From assembly GCF_963678635.1 (NCBI RefSeq), contig NC_087071.1, forward strand, positions 20,027,613 to 20,087,612: a stretch of DNA of 60,000 nt, read 5' to 3'. This stretch comes from Symsagittifera roscoffensis (taxonomy: Eukaryota; Xenacoelomorpha; Acoela; Convolutidae). Made by a program: the position numbers and the translations under genes. Of the stretch, positions 1-12,483 are shown in pieces (positions within the stretch are counted from its first letter, which is position 1; each line of letters starts with the position of its first letter). The notes under the pieces are model-generated. The model did no database searches. It was given only the letters and a program-made list of their open reading frames with translations, and was not told where the DNA came from.

Positions 1-1079
1 CGAGAGTTCCGCCTGTCGCTGGATATGCAGTAACTTGTAAACAGTTTGAGTTGTGCAGAGCTTTCCTTCGGAAAAGGAACTTCATAAAAATGGTTTTACC
101 CTTTTTAAGAAAAAAGCTACGGTTTTCGGAGAAAAGCTATGGTTTTCGGAAAAACCAAATTTTTCAGAAACTAGCCAGTCAATTTTTGATAATAATCGAT
201 CACTCGAAAAATCAGGTTGTGATTTTTTTTTGCTGCAGAGGCCGGTACGCTCAGTTTTTTTGTTCGAAAAAGTATAGTTTTCGGAAAAGTGAAATTAGTT
301 TGTTATTGTTACCGTTTTCTGGAAACTTTTGATTTCTTGAAGTGCAACTTTAGAATTTATGAGTTCAATCTCAAAAACAAAATGAAAAACTTTTTTCTCT
401 AGAAGCGGCGGACTACCCTATTTTGTAGGAAAAGGTTGTTTCATGTGATGAAACTCCATTTTCCCATTTTTTTAACCGTTTTTTCAAGTTTTGAAAATTT
501 CACTTTTCAAAAACTACCCTGCCAGATCTAATGTTAACAATTTAATTAAAAAACAGATAATGGGAAACTTCTTTATTTATATCTACGTTTTCAATAAAAA
601 AATGCAGGAATCTTCAATACAGAAGTAGCTACACCTTAACTTTGAGATTTCAATCTAATATAAAAAATTTTTTTGTCAAAATTTCCCCGCATTTAACTTT
701 TTTCTAAAAAATCCAGTATAGCTTCAGAAATCGTCAATTTTTTGCAGTGTTTTTTCTTGGAAAAAGTTTCACTTTTACCTTCTTCTTTCTACTATCCTTT
801 CAAATCTGACATTGAGTTCAAGTTGAAGAAATGATAGCAGGAATATCATATATTTAAGCGGCTAATCTCGTAATTTACTAGAGAGTCCACCAATTGGAAA
901 TTTGAAAGACATGCGTTTCATCCCGCATAAAAAAACAAATCTTAAAAAATCAAAAAGGTACCTCCAGCTGTAGCTTGGCCCCTAGGTTTGGTTGTTCCAA
1001 GCGCTGAAAGAGCCGAGAAAGTTTTCTTTTCAAGCAAATTTACGAACCACATAAAATCACCTGAATGGGCTGAATAATA
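1..1079. repeat. degenerate satellite and AT-rich intron sequence
   Basis: Bases ~30-470 hold two or three diverged ~175 bp units with GCRGMGGCNNCGCTC-like cores followed by T runs, related to 8930-10200. The rest is AT-rich with no recognisable gene. Confidence 0.5.
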
Positions 1080-1821
1080 CAGTGCTGATTTAAATTATCC
1101 GGACAAAACGAACAAAACTTGAATTTTCAAACGCGTTTTTCTCAAATTGGGTTAAAATTAGACAAAAAGTGAATAGGACAAAAATTGCTTAGAATTTCAC
1201 CAGAATTATTATGGTGCCATTTTTTCTCCCAAATCCTAAACCAAAATTTTACCCCAAAAATGGGTCATTTCGGCTTTTCTCAATTAATCAAGAATTACGC
1301 TGAAACTACTTTGTTAATTGATATGACAGTTATATCACAGGAAGACTCTTACGCAGCTTAACAAAGTTTAAGAAGGGTTAAATCTCCAAAAACCAGTATA
1401 AATGAAAAAAATTTTCACTTGTTAGTCAATAAATGTGATTTTTACTATATAAAACCGAAAACCACTGTTTAAAAATAAATTTTAAACAATTTGCGCAAAC
1501 TTTTGGAGATTTAACCCTTTTTAAACTTTGTTGAGCTGCGTAAGAGTCTTCCTGTGATATAATTTTCATATCAATTAACAAAGTAGTTTCAGCGTATTTT
1601 TTTGATTAATTGAAAAAAACCAAAATAACCCATTTTTGGGGTAGAATTTTTGTTGAGAATGTCGGAGACAAAATGGCACCATGTTAATTCTGGTGAAATT
1701 TTAAGCATATTTTTTTTTCAATTTTCTCTTCACTTTTTGTCTAATTTTAACCCATATTGAGAAAAACGCGTTTGAAATTCAAGTTTTGTTCGTTTTGTCT
1801 GGATAGTTTAAATCAGCACTG
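1080..1821. mobile_element. Tc1/mariner-like fold-back element
   Basis: This is a 742 bp near-palindrome flanked by TA (1078-1079 and 1822-1823). Arms of ~320 bp (1080-1400 and 1500-1821) are inverted copies starting CAGTGCTGATTTAAA; CAGTG with a TA duplication is the Tc1/mariner hallmark. The central ~100 bp carries no coding frame. Non-autonomous. Confidence 0.9.
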
Positions 1822-4520
1822 TATGTCATGATAAATATTTTTCAGTCCTGGTTTGAACGACAAAAATTTTTGTTCAAAAAAGTACTTCGATGGAGAGAAA
1901 AAAGTGTTCAGAAATTCTGCCTGATATAAAACGATTAAAAAAAGAAGAAAAGGGCAGCTAATGTTGATTTTTACTCCTGTCAAAATAATTTTTATAGTTA
2001 CTTTAGAGCCTTCGGGAACGGAAAATTTTCGGGAAAAAAACCTTAAAATGAACAACTGCTAAAACCCCATTTTTTCTAAATGTTTTTTTTTTTAAGAAAC
2101 CGGTTGCTGAATATTTCTAACTTACTGTGATTATTAAATGTGCATTAGTTCTAGGCTCTCGTTTAGAGCTTTCTATCACAGCTTGGACAAAAATGAGCAA
2201 GTTTTCAAAAAAGAAACATTTTGCTTACTGTTCTTATTTTTTTGGCCCAAAAATTTCTGGGCTGGCTGTTTTATGAGCAACCGGCTATTTCTTTCTTAAT
2301 TCGCTTTTTTTCACGTGAAAAATTGTATTTGATATAGCTTAAGTTGAAAAAATTTTTTGTGCAAACAACCTAAGAATACAAGTTGATTTTATTTTCCACG
2401 ATACGATCTTTAATCTGGTACAATTCTAAAACTTGACAAAATTTTTCTGAATATTTTTTTAAGTTACAAAAAGCTAGTTTTAAAATAATTTTGAACAGTT
2501 GTTTTTTTTTAACCTAAAATTTCTATCCACAACTCATCATCAACTTTGAGAAAAGAAGCAATTATTTTTCAATTTCACACTGGAAAAGTATCAGCCAATG
2601 TCAGCGTTGAAGTTTCTGCTGAGCAAAAAGTTACCAAGTGTTCAGCAAGGTGCACATTTGTTGCGATCACTTGAATCTTGAGCTACTTAAAGGTAAAGTG
2701 TAGATGTTACAAAATTCATGCAGAAAACTTTACACCTCTGGTTTTTGACCTACAAAACACCAAAATACACTTTGTTAGAATTGAAAAGCAATTGCAAGAT
2801 TTACAGTATTTAGATACCCAATTTTAATTCAAATATTGTTTAAAAACGATGCAGTTGAAACTTAAAGCAACCCGGCAAACTAATTTGTCAGGACGTGGCA
2901 AGACTGCTGTAGACCATAAACAGAAAAACAAAGCCAATGAGTCGGTTACAGATGATACTTATTATGAAGTATTAAGGATAATAAAACAAGATACAAAATA
3001 TGAAACAAAACTTTCAGGCTTCAGTTTGTAATATGAGGTAATATAATTTGAAGATCTTTGGGTAAAAGGCGCTAAAATTTGCGCTCGATAATTATTATCA
3101 GTTATTTTGAAAATAATCATTGCTAGTGTTAAAAAACTTGAGTAAAAGTTAAATAAAAACTTGTTATGAAAACTTGTCATTTTCGTAAAAAATATCAAGT
3201 GTCTCATTTGCTCGCAGTAGGTCAACAGGTTTCAAAATTTTCTCAAGTTCTTGCAATCGCAGAATCAGCTAAAGTTTTTGATATTCTCACAAATTTAGAT
3301 TTAACTGCACGTTATTTTTTATTCAATGTTTCAAAGCAAGATGAAGTTTTGTACGTCAATATTGACAAAAATTTCTTTGTGTCATTTCCGTTAGCTTTTC
3401 ATCCCAAAACCAAACTTGGTTCCAGAAAACTGTTTTGGAAAGCTTTATAAAAGGTCTCAAAAAGTGAACATATTTGATTCATGGTTTACCAATCGTGTCT
3501 AAAATTGAGACGAACTCATCGAAAACTCAATTTTTATAACCAGAGTTCTGAAAACTGTTTTTCATCAAAATATTACAAATTTGAAAAGATGTAAGAGTTT
3601 TTATTTTGTTTCCTGTAATGTTTTTACCCAGAGCCGAGCTTTAAGCACTGGTTCATTGTTGCAGCTTGTAACACATCATTGCTGCCATTTAAAACAAGTT
3701 TTGGCAGGGGCGGATCAAAGATTTTTTTAGGTCGACCAAATTGGTTTTCCGAGCATTCCCATAACAATATAAAGACTCAATTTAGATCAAAAATTTTGCG
3801 CCGCACGCAAATTTTTGATAAAACAGAAAATGTACGATAAAGTATTTTTTTCTAAGAAAAAAAATATTTTGGGCGTTGATATTATCGACAAACGATCTCA
3901 ATTCGAATATAATTTATCCTCCGTTTTAACCCAGCTGTTTTTTTGTGAATATCAAGAAATAACATTTATTAAACATTTTCAGAGAAATCATAATAAAAAA
4001 TGGTCGGAGGAAGTGGAAAAGGGTGATTAGTGATAAACGATGTAGTTTTATGGGACATCATCAGAAAAGAAAAATTTATGCGCTTGAAGTCTCAAAACTG
4101 CTTTTAAAAATTAAACCCCCTAATTCTATTATTTTTCATGACCCCCTCCCCCTCATCTTTTTTTTCTGTTTTCTTAGTTGTTTTACGTGTGATAATGTCT
4201 AAATGCGTAAGGCTAGTATATGAAGTATAGGGTGAAAATCTGTTTGAAATTGCTACTTTGTTCACCATGCCAAGTTTCGTTGCATTATGACAATGTTGAA
4301 GTTGTTTTTCAAATTATTTCTTGCAATCTACAATAGAGAAACCTTGACCTAAAAAGTTGGACACTTTGCTCAAAAAGTTGCATAAATTATTGGATCGTCA
4401 TGAGTTCAAGTGAATGCAAGTTACACCATTTACCTCATTGCAATTACACTTTGTTTAAAAAACCACATATAACAATTGAAAATAAATTTAACGTTAAAAG
4501 ATTAATTTTTTTTTTCTCAG
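1822..4520. other. non-coding intron or upstream sequence
   Basis: No exon of the dynein gene was recognised. Short open frames (for example 2849-3031) have no family features. A hAT-like MITE end (CAGGGGCGGATCAAAG) starts at 3705. Confidence 0.6.
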
Positions 4521-4700
4521 GAGACGATAAGTGGCTACCGACACCCTGGCTTCGTCATCCGACTCATCCTAGACGGGAACAAGATCAAGTTCGAGCCAGA
4601 CTTCCCAGACTTTGAGAAGGTGTTTCTAGAAAACTACTCCTACATCCAGAAGCCCATCTCAACTATACCCAGAGTGGAGACAAAACTCTATTCGGATTGG
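4521..4700 (+). CDS. dynein heavy chain exon A (tail)
   Basis: This exon has 60 codons, phase 0 at both ends. The acceptor is a T-rich tract ending CTCAG at 4511-4520 and the donor is GTAAGA at 4701. It encodes the tail segment with HPGFVIRLILDGNKIKFEPD and ends PRVETKLYSDW. Its last ~14 bases (TCTATTCGGATTGG) plus the donor are the template of the long tandem array that fills the start of the following intron. Confidence 0.93.
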
Positions 4701-5280
4701 GTAAGAAAAGAACGTCATAATTATTCATCGTATACTTTATTCTGATTGAGTAAGAGAACCTTTATGATTGATTCTAATTTTTATTCTGATTGGATAAGAT
4801 AAAAAGGTCATTTTATTTGATGGTATACTATATTCTTATGGGTAAAAAAGATCTTTTTAATTAATTGTAAGTTCTATTCTGATTGCGTAAGATAAAAACA
4901 ACATTATTATTGATGGTATTTTGTGTTCTGATTGGGTGAAAGAATCATTATGATTGTTTGAAATTTCTGCTCTGATTGGGTAAGATAAGAACGTCCTTAT
5001 TATTGATGGTCTACTGTTTTCTGATGGGTAAAAGAATCATTATGATTGCTTGTGAATTCTATTCTGATTAGATAAGATAAGAAAAACATAATTATTGATG
5101 GCATTTTGTAATCTGATTGGGTGAAAGAATCATTATGATTGATTGTAAAATTACTCTGATCGGGTAAGATAAGAATGTCATTATTTTTGATGGTATGCTG
5201 TTTTCTGATTGGGTAAGAAAATCCATTTGGTTGATTGAAAATTATACTTTGATTGGGTAAGATAAGAACGTCATTCTTAC
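4691..5280 (+). repeat. tandem array of splice-donor copies, first block
   Basis: About 12 degenerate ~47 bp monomers alternate in two types (period ~95 bp), starting with the exon A end itself: TTCTGATTGGGTAAGATAAG followed by AACGTCATTATTATTGATGG, and GGGTAAAAGAATCATTATGA. Several copies keep a strong donor, GG/GTAAGA. Confidence 0.92.
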
Positions 5281-5930
5281 ATTTGCGAAGCTAGTGTGTT
5301 AGTACAAAAAATCTTTTTTCCAACCTAAGCCGCAAATATTGGTGCGGTACCTTTATGGTGCGGCACCCCAGCTTTGTGATAGCATGTGCTTTAACGTTCG
5401 AATAGCAATAAGTTAACATACTTGATGCATTTTTAATTCATCAAATGAACTAAAAAAAGTGATTTGTTTCTAACAACATAACAATAATGAGAACTCGATT
5501 TCAGATATTTTCTAACTCAATATATCTCGCAATTTTTTGAAATGTTCAATTTTTACATGATGTGGCTTTATGCTTTGCAATTTGTTACTTGCAGAGTTAG
5601 TGTGGATGCTTTCAGTTTGTTATATTCCAGTTATTGCATGCAAAACTGAGTCTACTTGTTTCAAGTGCTAATTTTGCTGAATCTCATGGGCAAGTTATTA
5701 GCATATGTAGCTATTTTTATTCGTGACTAGCGTTTGTCGGTTGTTAATATTAATGGATAGTTCGCGAGACTCGAAATATGTTGATTGCAGTAGGTAGCAG
5801 ATTCGAATTCTACACGTAGCCGAGTTTTTGCTACTTCGAGGCTGATTTCTATTTTTTCTTATTTCACTTGATAGATGTGCTTTTTGGTCGTGTTCTCGCA
5901 AGTGCTTGTGAAACGCAGCTTCGCATCTGT
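5281..5930. mobile_element. insertion inside the donor array, probable MITE
   Basis: Unrelated ~650 bp splits the array. The ends ATTTGCGAAGCT and AGCTTCGCATCTGTG are partly inverted, and TTAC occurs on both sides (possible 4 bp target duplication). No coding frame. Confidence 0.55.
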
Positions 5931-5940
5931 GTTACTGATC

Positions 5941-7740
5941 GTATACTGTGTTCTGATTGAGTAAAAAATTGCTTTGATTGATTGTGAACTCTATTCTTAT
6001 TGGGCGAGATGAAAAAATCATCATTAATCAACGTATACTGTATTCTGATTGGTTAAAAAGAATCATTATGATTGATTGTGAAATGTATTCTGATTGAGAT
6101 AGATAAGAATGTCATTATTATTGGTGGTATACTGTGTTCTGATTGGGTAAAAAAATCAATTTTATTGATTTCGAACTCTACTCTGAGCGGATAGGATGAG
6201 AACGTCATTTTTTGATGGTATACTGTGTTATGATCGGGCAAGTAAATTAGTTTGACGGATTGAAAAATCTCCTCTGAGTGGTAAGATAAGAACTTCTTTA
6301 TTATTGATGGCATACTGTGTTTGATTGGGTAAAAAATCATTTTGATTGATTTTGTATTCTACTCTCATTGGGTAAGATAAGAAAAACATTATTGATAATC
6401 GCATATTGTATTCTGATTGGATAAAAAACCATTATGATTGGCTGTAAATTCTATTCTGATTGGTAAGATAAGAATGTCATTGTTATTCATAGTATACTGC
6501 ATTCTGATTGAGTAGAAGAATAATTATGATTGATTGTGAATTCTATTCTGATCAGGTATGATAAGAACGCCATTCTTATTGATTGTATACTGTATTTTGA
6601 TTAGGATAAAAAAATCAATATGATTAACTGTAATTTATGTTCTGATTGGGTAAGGTGAGAAAATCCTTATTATCAAATGTATACTGTATTGTGATAGGAT
6701 AGAAGAATCATTGTCATTGATTGTAAGTTCTGTTCTGGTTGGGTTATATAAAAACGTCATTATTATTGATGTTATATTGTATTCTGATTGATTAAAAGTA
6801 TCATTATGATATATTGTAAGTTTTATTCTGAATAAGTAAGATAAGGACGTCATTATTACTGATGGTATCTGTTTTTGATTGGGTAAAAGTATAAATAAAA
6901 CGTCATTGATGTTGATCGTTTTACTGTATTGTGATTGGGTAAAAGTATCATTATGACTGATTATAATTTATCTTCTGATAGGATAAGATAAGAAGATCAT
7001 TTTAAATGATGACATATGGTACTCTGGTACTCTGATTGGGTATGAGAAGAGAATCATTTTAGATGATTGGGTATGATATGACCGTCATCAATATTGATTG
7101 TGTACTGTATTTTGATTGAGTAAAAGAAACATGACTTGAAATTCTATTTCGATTGCGTAACAAATGAACTGCATTTTTATTGATAGTATACTGTATTCGG
7201 ATTTTGATTGTGTTCGGATTTCGGTGAAAAAATCATTTTGATTGATTGTAAAACGCTACTCTGAATAGGTAAGATTAGAATGAAATTTTTATTGATGGTA
7301 TACTGTTTCCTGATGCGTACAAGAATCATTATGAATGGTTGTGAATTCTACTTTGATTGGGTAAAATAAGAACGTCCTTATATATCATGGTATACTAAAC
7401 TCTGATTGGGTAAGAGGGTCATTATAATTGATTGTAAATTCTACTCTGAATGGGTAAGATTAGAATGTAATTTTTATTGATGGTATACTGTTTTGGATTG
7501 GGTAAAAAAATCAGTATGATTGGTTGAAATTTTTGCTCTGATTGGGTAAGATAAGAGCGTCCTTTTTATTGATGGTATACTGTTTTCTGATAGGTAAAAG
7601 AATCAGTTTGATTGATTGTGAATTCTACTTTGATTGGGTAAGATAAGAACGTCCTTATTCATTATGGTATACTGTTTTTGTTCGGTTATAAGAATCATTA
7701 TGTTTGATTGTATATTCGACTATGATTGGATAGGATAAGA
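5941..7740 (+). repeat. tandem array of splice-donor copies, second block
   Basis: Roughly 38 more monomers of the same ~47 bp donor-derived repeat (TCTGATTGGGTAAGATAAGA type and GGGTAAAAGAATCATTATGA type), ending near 7740. Many retain GTAAGA. Confidence 0.92.
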
Positions 7741-8929
7741 GCAGAATTAATGTTCAGTGCTTTTACTGTTTTTTTGCTCAAACTCATCGCAAACAATAAA
7801 ATACAGTATTTTGATTAAATGATTATTGAAAATGTTTTTGACCTTTTTCATGGGTCAACCAGATTGAGTTTCCAAGCTGGATTAATTTTAAAAAAAAATC
7901 ATTTTCGCCGAAACTTCCGGGAGCAGGGGAATTTCGACGTTATGATTTCCATTTAGGCACTTTTTCAAAGTTTTTGTGACAACTCATATTTTTTGGAAAA
8001 ACTGTTTTGTTTTCTGTGCGCACTTCCTTTCAAGTATAAGCGTTTGTTTTGGCACGAAAGGCGCCCAGTGAAAAAACTTAAGGTTGGTCAGCCAAGAATG
8101 AATTTTGTAAAATAGTGAAAGTTTCGACTCTTTAGGAGGTCAGCGTCGATTAACACAAGGGAGTTTACTAATCGTTATACAATCCGTGTAAACAAGCAGG
8201 TGAATCCTATAATATTTATTAGTGAAGAAGTGTGAAAAAGCGTTGCCAGAAAAGTGAACTGACAATATTGGATTGATGCCGTCATAGTTCAGACAGGTTT
8301 GACAAGGATGCAATGCATGGGAGGCTCAAAAATACACCCACTATGAGTGCCAAAACCAGTTATTAAACAAAGTTAAACCATTACTGCGCAAGCAGGACAA
8401 TTTTTTCTATCATTGCCAAAAAATGTTTAACAAATCATGACAGAACAAACATTGTTTTACAACACATTTTAGGACGTTAATAATTCCAAATTGGCCGAAC
8501 TGACATTTTGTAAACCTCTTTTTGTCTACGAAAAATGATCACAGGTGACGAAATTGATTTGAAGAATTTCCGTCAAAAATTACTGCTTCCGCCAAAAAGT
8601 CGAATTTTGTCTGCAGAAAAAACCACCCAGAACTAATAATAATCCGTCACTTTCTTCAAAAATCAGAGCAATTAAGCCACTTCTGTCATAATTGCGACTG
8701 ATTGTGAGACCACTTGTGCTGTTAGTTTAACTTATTGAACAAAATCAAAAGTTCCAATTTTACTCTTTCGATTAGCAATTGTTATCAAACTGCAATATAG
8801 ACTTTTTTCGGGTTAACAACTAGTTTAACAAAATCAGTTGAATCACTATGCAGCTGAGATGCTCAATTTCATGAAACTTCAAATTTAACTTTTGGGTGGG
8901 TACTAGTCACTACGGGGGGTACTTATTAT
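7741..8929. other. non-coding intron sequence
   Basis: No gene seen. 7850-8100 resembles inner parts of the hAT-like repeats (GGCACGAAAGGCGCC). 8500-8700 is a diverged piece of the ~530 bp repeat (ATGATCACAGGTGACGAAAT). Confidence 0.5.
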
Positions 8930-10200
8930 TTTTTTTAAAATCAGTTTTTTGTTCGGCTCAACTGGTGCTTGCTCAAAGATTGTCGGCTTTGTTTCCGCTT
9001 CGTCAGTTTTGTTCAAATTATAAAGTTGAAAACAGAATTTATGAAAATGTATTGGATTTATTTTTTCATTGTACTTTTTTTTGAGAAGCTTTGGAAATTT
9101 TTATCATTTTTCTGCAAAAAATTTGACCGATATTTTTTACCGATATTTTTTGATTCTTTTCGTTATCTCAAAAATCAACCTTCAAAATCTGAGAATTTTA
9201 TTTCAATGATGTGTGCAGATTTGGGAAACTCCCCCCATAAGCGGCTACGCCCAAAGTTTTTTGACCCATAAAATTATGGCCCTCAGATTAGTGAAATTTT
9301 TGACGTTTTTGACCAGTTTTTGAATATTTTTGCTTCTCTCAAAAACTAACCTCTCAAACCTCAGGTTGTGGGTTCAATGGAAATAACGGGTAATGGAAAG
9401 CTCCACTGAATAAGCGGCAATTCGCAAATTTTGCTTACACAGTAAATTATTGTCCTCGGAAAACTCGATTTTTTGACTTTCGAGCGTTTTTTTTCTTCTA
9501 AATTTTGTGAAAATGGATTGTGGAAGCTCTTTTGCACACCCGAACCCGGCTACGCTCAAATTTTTTTAACCCAAAAAATGAGGCCCTCGAAACAGAGAAA
9601 AAAATGATTTTTTCCAAACGTTTTATGAATTTTTTTACTTTTCTAAAGAACTGCCGTAACAAATATGATTTTGGGTTCAATCGAAAAAATAAGTTGGGTA
9701 AACTTTTTCTGCATCAGCGGCCAAGCTCAATTTCTCTCAACAAAACTATGATTCTCGGAAATGTCAATTATCTGATTTATTGGCTGTTTTTTGAACTTTT
9801 TTCGATAACTATCGTGCCTAATGTGATATCATACGTTTAATCGACCTAACAGGCCGTTGAAGTTTCAACTTTATAATTTGCTACACCCAGTTTTTTTACA
9901 AAAAAATTTTGGTCTTTAAACAAAAGATACTTTTGAAACTTTGCGTTTGTGTTAAGTTTTTTGACTTTACACGAAAATTACCCTTGCCATTCTCAAGTCA
10001 AGTGTTCAATCGAAAAACCCGAATTTGGGAATCTTCTCAACTTTACCGACTATTACCTGCTTTAAGCAGAACAAATGTTTTTGATTTCTCTTTGAGTTTT
10101 CTTAAACTCTACCCGATCAATTCTCAGATTAGAGCGGTTGAAGCGGTTGCGCGACTTTTTCCTGCAGAGGCGAATACCCTTAATTTTTTGGGAGAGAAAT
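8930..10200. repeat. degenerate ~165 bp satellite
   Basis: Seven or so diverged units, each with a core like GCGGCTACGCTCAAATTTTT followed by CCCTCRGAAA, at about 9235, 9415, 9550, 9715, 9885, 10045 and 10165. Open frames across it come from the repeat and are not genes. Confidence 0.65.
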
Positions 10201-10859
10201 GTTGTTTGTGAGAAAATTCCGAATTTTTTTTTTACTCTTACTTATTTTAGTACACAAACAACCAAGAATTTGGGCAAATTCCATTTTTTGTAATCACGTT
10301 TTTTGTCCTGCATAATTATAACAAATTCAAAGACATCAAACACGTACATCCAGCTTTAGTTGGGCACTAGGTGTCCTTCGTCAAGACAAACGAAAATTTA
10401 GTTCACCAAGTTTTTCGTTTCTTTTATTTGCTTTATTTATGATGTATCGCAAGCGGTGCAAAGCTACGCTTCACCTCTGTGTTAAAAAAATTAGCAGTTA
10501 AAATTGAAAATTGCTTTCAAACAACTACAAACTCCGTCAGTATCCTAAATAGAAATAGAACAGAGACTGATTTTCCTGCAGCAGATGCAGGATCTGCTTC
10601 TGAAGAATGTAGCTTTGTGTCAAATCCGTGGCTCTTTTACTCTCCCATCCCCCCAGTTTTGAATGGTTCTTAGTGGTTTATTTATGTCATCAAATTGTAA
10701 TAAAAACTGGAATGATGTTTTATTATCATCTTCCAATTTGTTTTAAAATTTTTTGTCGCCATCCTTGTAAACCTATAGCCACAAAAGTGATGTTTTTGTG
10801 TGGTGGGGAACCAAGCCTTACGTCAGTTAACTTAATTGAAGGTTTATCACAGTAATGCG
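10201..10859. other. non-coding intron sequence
   Basis: No gene seen. 10455-10485 (AAAGCTACGCTTCACCTCTG) resembles the right end of the insertion at 5281-5930. Confidence 0.4.
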
Positions 10860-12330
10860 TTCCTGATTTTCGGAACTGAAGCTGAGCTGATTTTCAAGCT
10901 GAAATAATTAAAGTACACTTTTTAATGGACATTCTTTAGAAAATTGCAAATCCAAGTTTTGAAAATGAGCCCAAATTGATGAACTTAATTGAACCTAGTC
11001 AGTGAATATATTTATTTTTCTATTTGAAGTTAGAGTATTTTTCTATTTGAAGTTAGGGAACTTTTTTCATTATTCAAAGAGGGCAATAACGGGTGGCAAA
11101 CTGTGACGGATGGTATTATTACGTAACTGAACTGAATAAAACTGTCAGACACCGCATTTGATTGAACCTAACTACTGAACTTATTATTAGACAACTGCAT
11201 GTTCGATATTGTGAACTGAATTAACGACACTCGTATATTCAATTTTTTATTCATCATTTCGTTTCAGTTCTCAAAAAAAGTAATTGAACCTTATTTTGAA
11301 GACTCTTTGTTCAGCTAATTTTAAGACTGAAGAGTTCTAAATATTTTGCTAATTGAGCTTATACTTTTCAATTATAATTGAAAATAATCAGTGAACTGAT
11401 TTTTTGACCAAGAGTGGTAATACTGAGAGGTATTACGTGACGGATTGAAGTATTACGTAACTGAACTGAATAAAATTGTCAAACACCGATTGAACTTAAT
11501 TGAACCTAAATGCTGAGCTTATTGTCAGACAGTGGCATGTTCGATATTGTGAACTGAAACGAAATTTATCATTGAACTGATTTTCAGACAGGAAATAACG
11601 ACACTCATGAAAACGAATTGTTTTTCCTTATTACGTAACAATTTCCTAGAAAAAAACTAAATGTTTGAACCTTATTATAAAAAATCTCTGTATTCACGTG
11701 ATTTTAAGAATGAAGAGTACAAAACATTTTGCTACACCTTTGAGCTTACACTTTTCAAATATAAATGTAACTAATAAGTGAACTGATTTTTTGACCGTTA
11801 TATTGGAGTGTTATATGTAACTGAACTGAATAAACTTGTCAAACATAGCTTGAACTTAATTGAACCTAAATGCTGAATTTATTATCAGAGACAATGAATC
11901 GTTAGTTATTGTGATGTTGATTGAATTTCATCCTTAAACTGATTTTCAGACGAGAGAAAAGAAATTTTTTTATTGGCGATATGTTAATCAATTGTAGCGG
12001 AACGGATTTCAAAAGAATTAGTACTCATTTTTCACCCTAATTGAAATTAGTTAGTGACTATTTCAGTCAGCTGATTTTAAAAACGAAGAGCATTAATCCT
12101 TAAAAGCAAGCTGATTTTTCGAATGAAGGTAGTAACGGAAAAAATAACAAGAAGAATTTGACTGTTATTGAACAGAATAAAACTGTCAGACAATGTTTGC
12201 TTTTAATTGAACCTAAATACTCAACAATTTATCAGTCAAGACAATGAAAAAAGGAACCTTTCAATCAAATCATAATGTTTTAATCTATGTGAACTCATTG
12301 AACTTAATACGTGAACTGATTTAATTTCAG
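10860..12330 (+). repeat. tandem copies of the intron end and splice acceptor
   Basis: About four diverged units, anchored by GAACTGAATAAA at 11129, 11463, 11823 and GAACAGAATAAA at 12170 (spacing 334, 360, 347). They carry acceptor-like GAACTGATTTTCAGAC at 11574 and a similar one ending 11949. The real acceptor for exon B is at 12330, and the 11574 copy also repeats the exon start (ACAGGAAATAACGACACTC against ACGGGCAAGAAGGACACTC). Confidence 0.85.
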
Positions 12331-12483
12331 ACGGGCAAGAAGGACACTCTGAAGCCTGTGATTTTGGAGGACATTGTGTCGAGTAACAAAGTGAGGGTAA
12401 AAGACATGGTGGAACGAGAGAGTGTGGCTCCTAAAGAGTTCATTGCTGTCTTCGACCAGTACCAGTTCCTCATTACTAACCAG
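12331..12483 (+). CDS. dynein heavy chain exon B (tail)
   Basis: This exon has 51 codons, phase 0/0, between acceptor AATTTCAG (ends 12330) and donor GTATGG. It encodes a tail segment containing LKPVILEDIVSSNKVRVKDM and VFDQYQFLITNQ. It continues directly from exon A in the family alignment I infer, so no exon appears to be missing in the 7.6 kb between them. Its first ~20 bases, together with the acceptor, recur degenerately upstream. Confidence 0.92.

Noticed and set aside
2849-3031. Small open frame with Lys-rich product
   Set aside because: No family features, no splice context, AT-rich intron-like surroundings.
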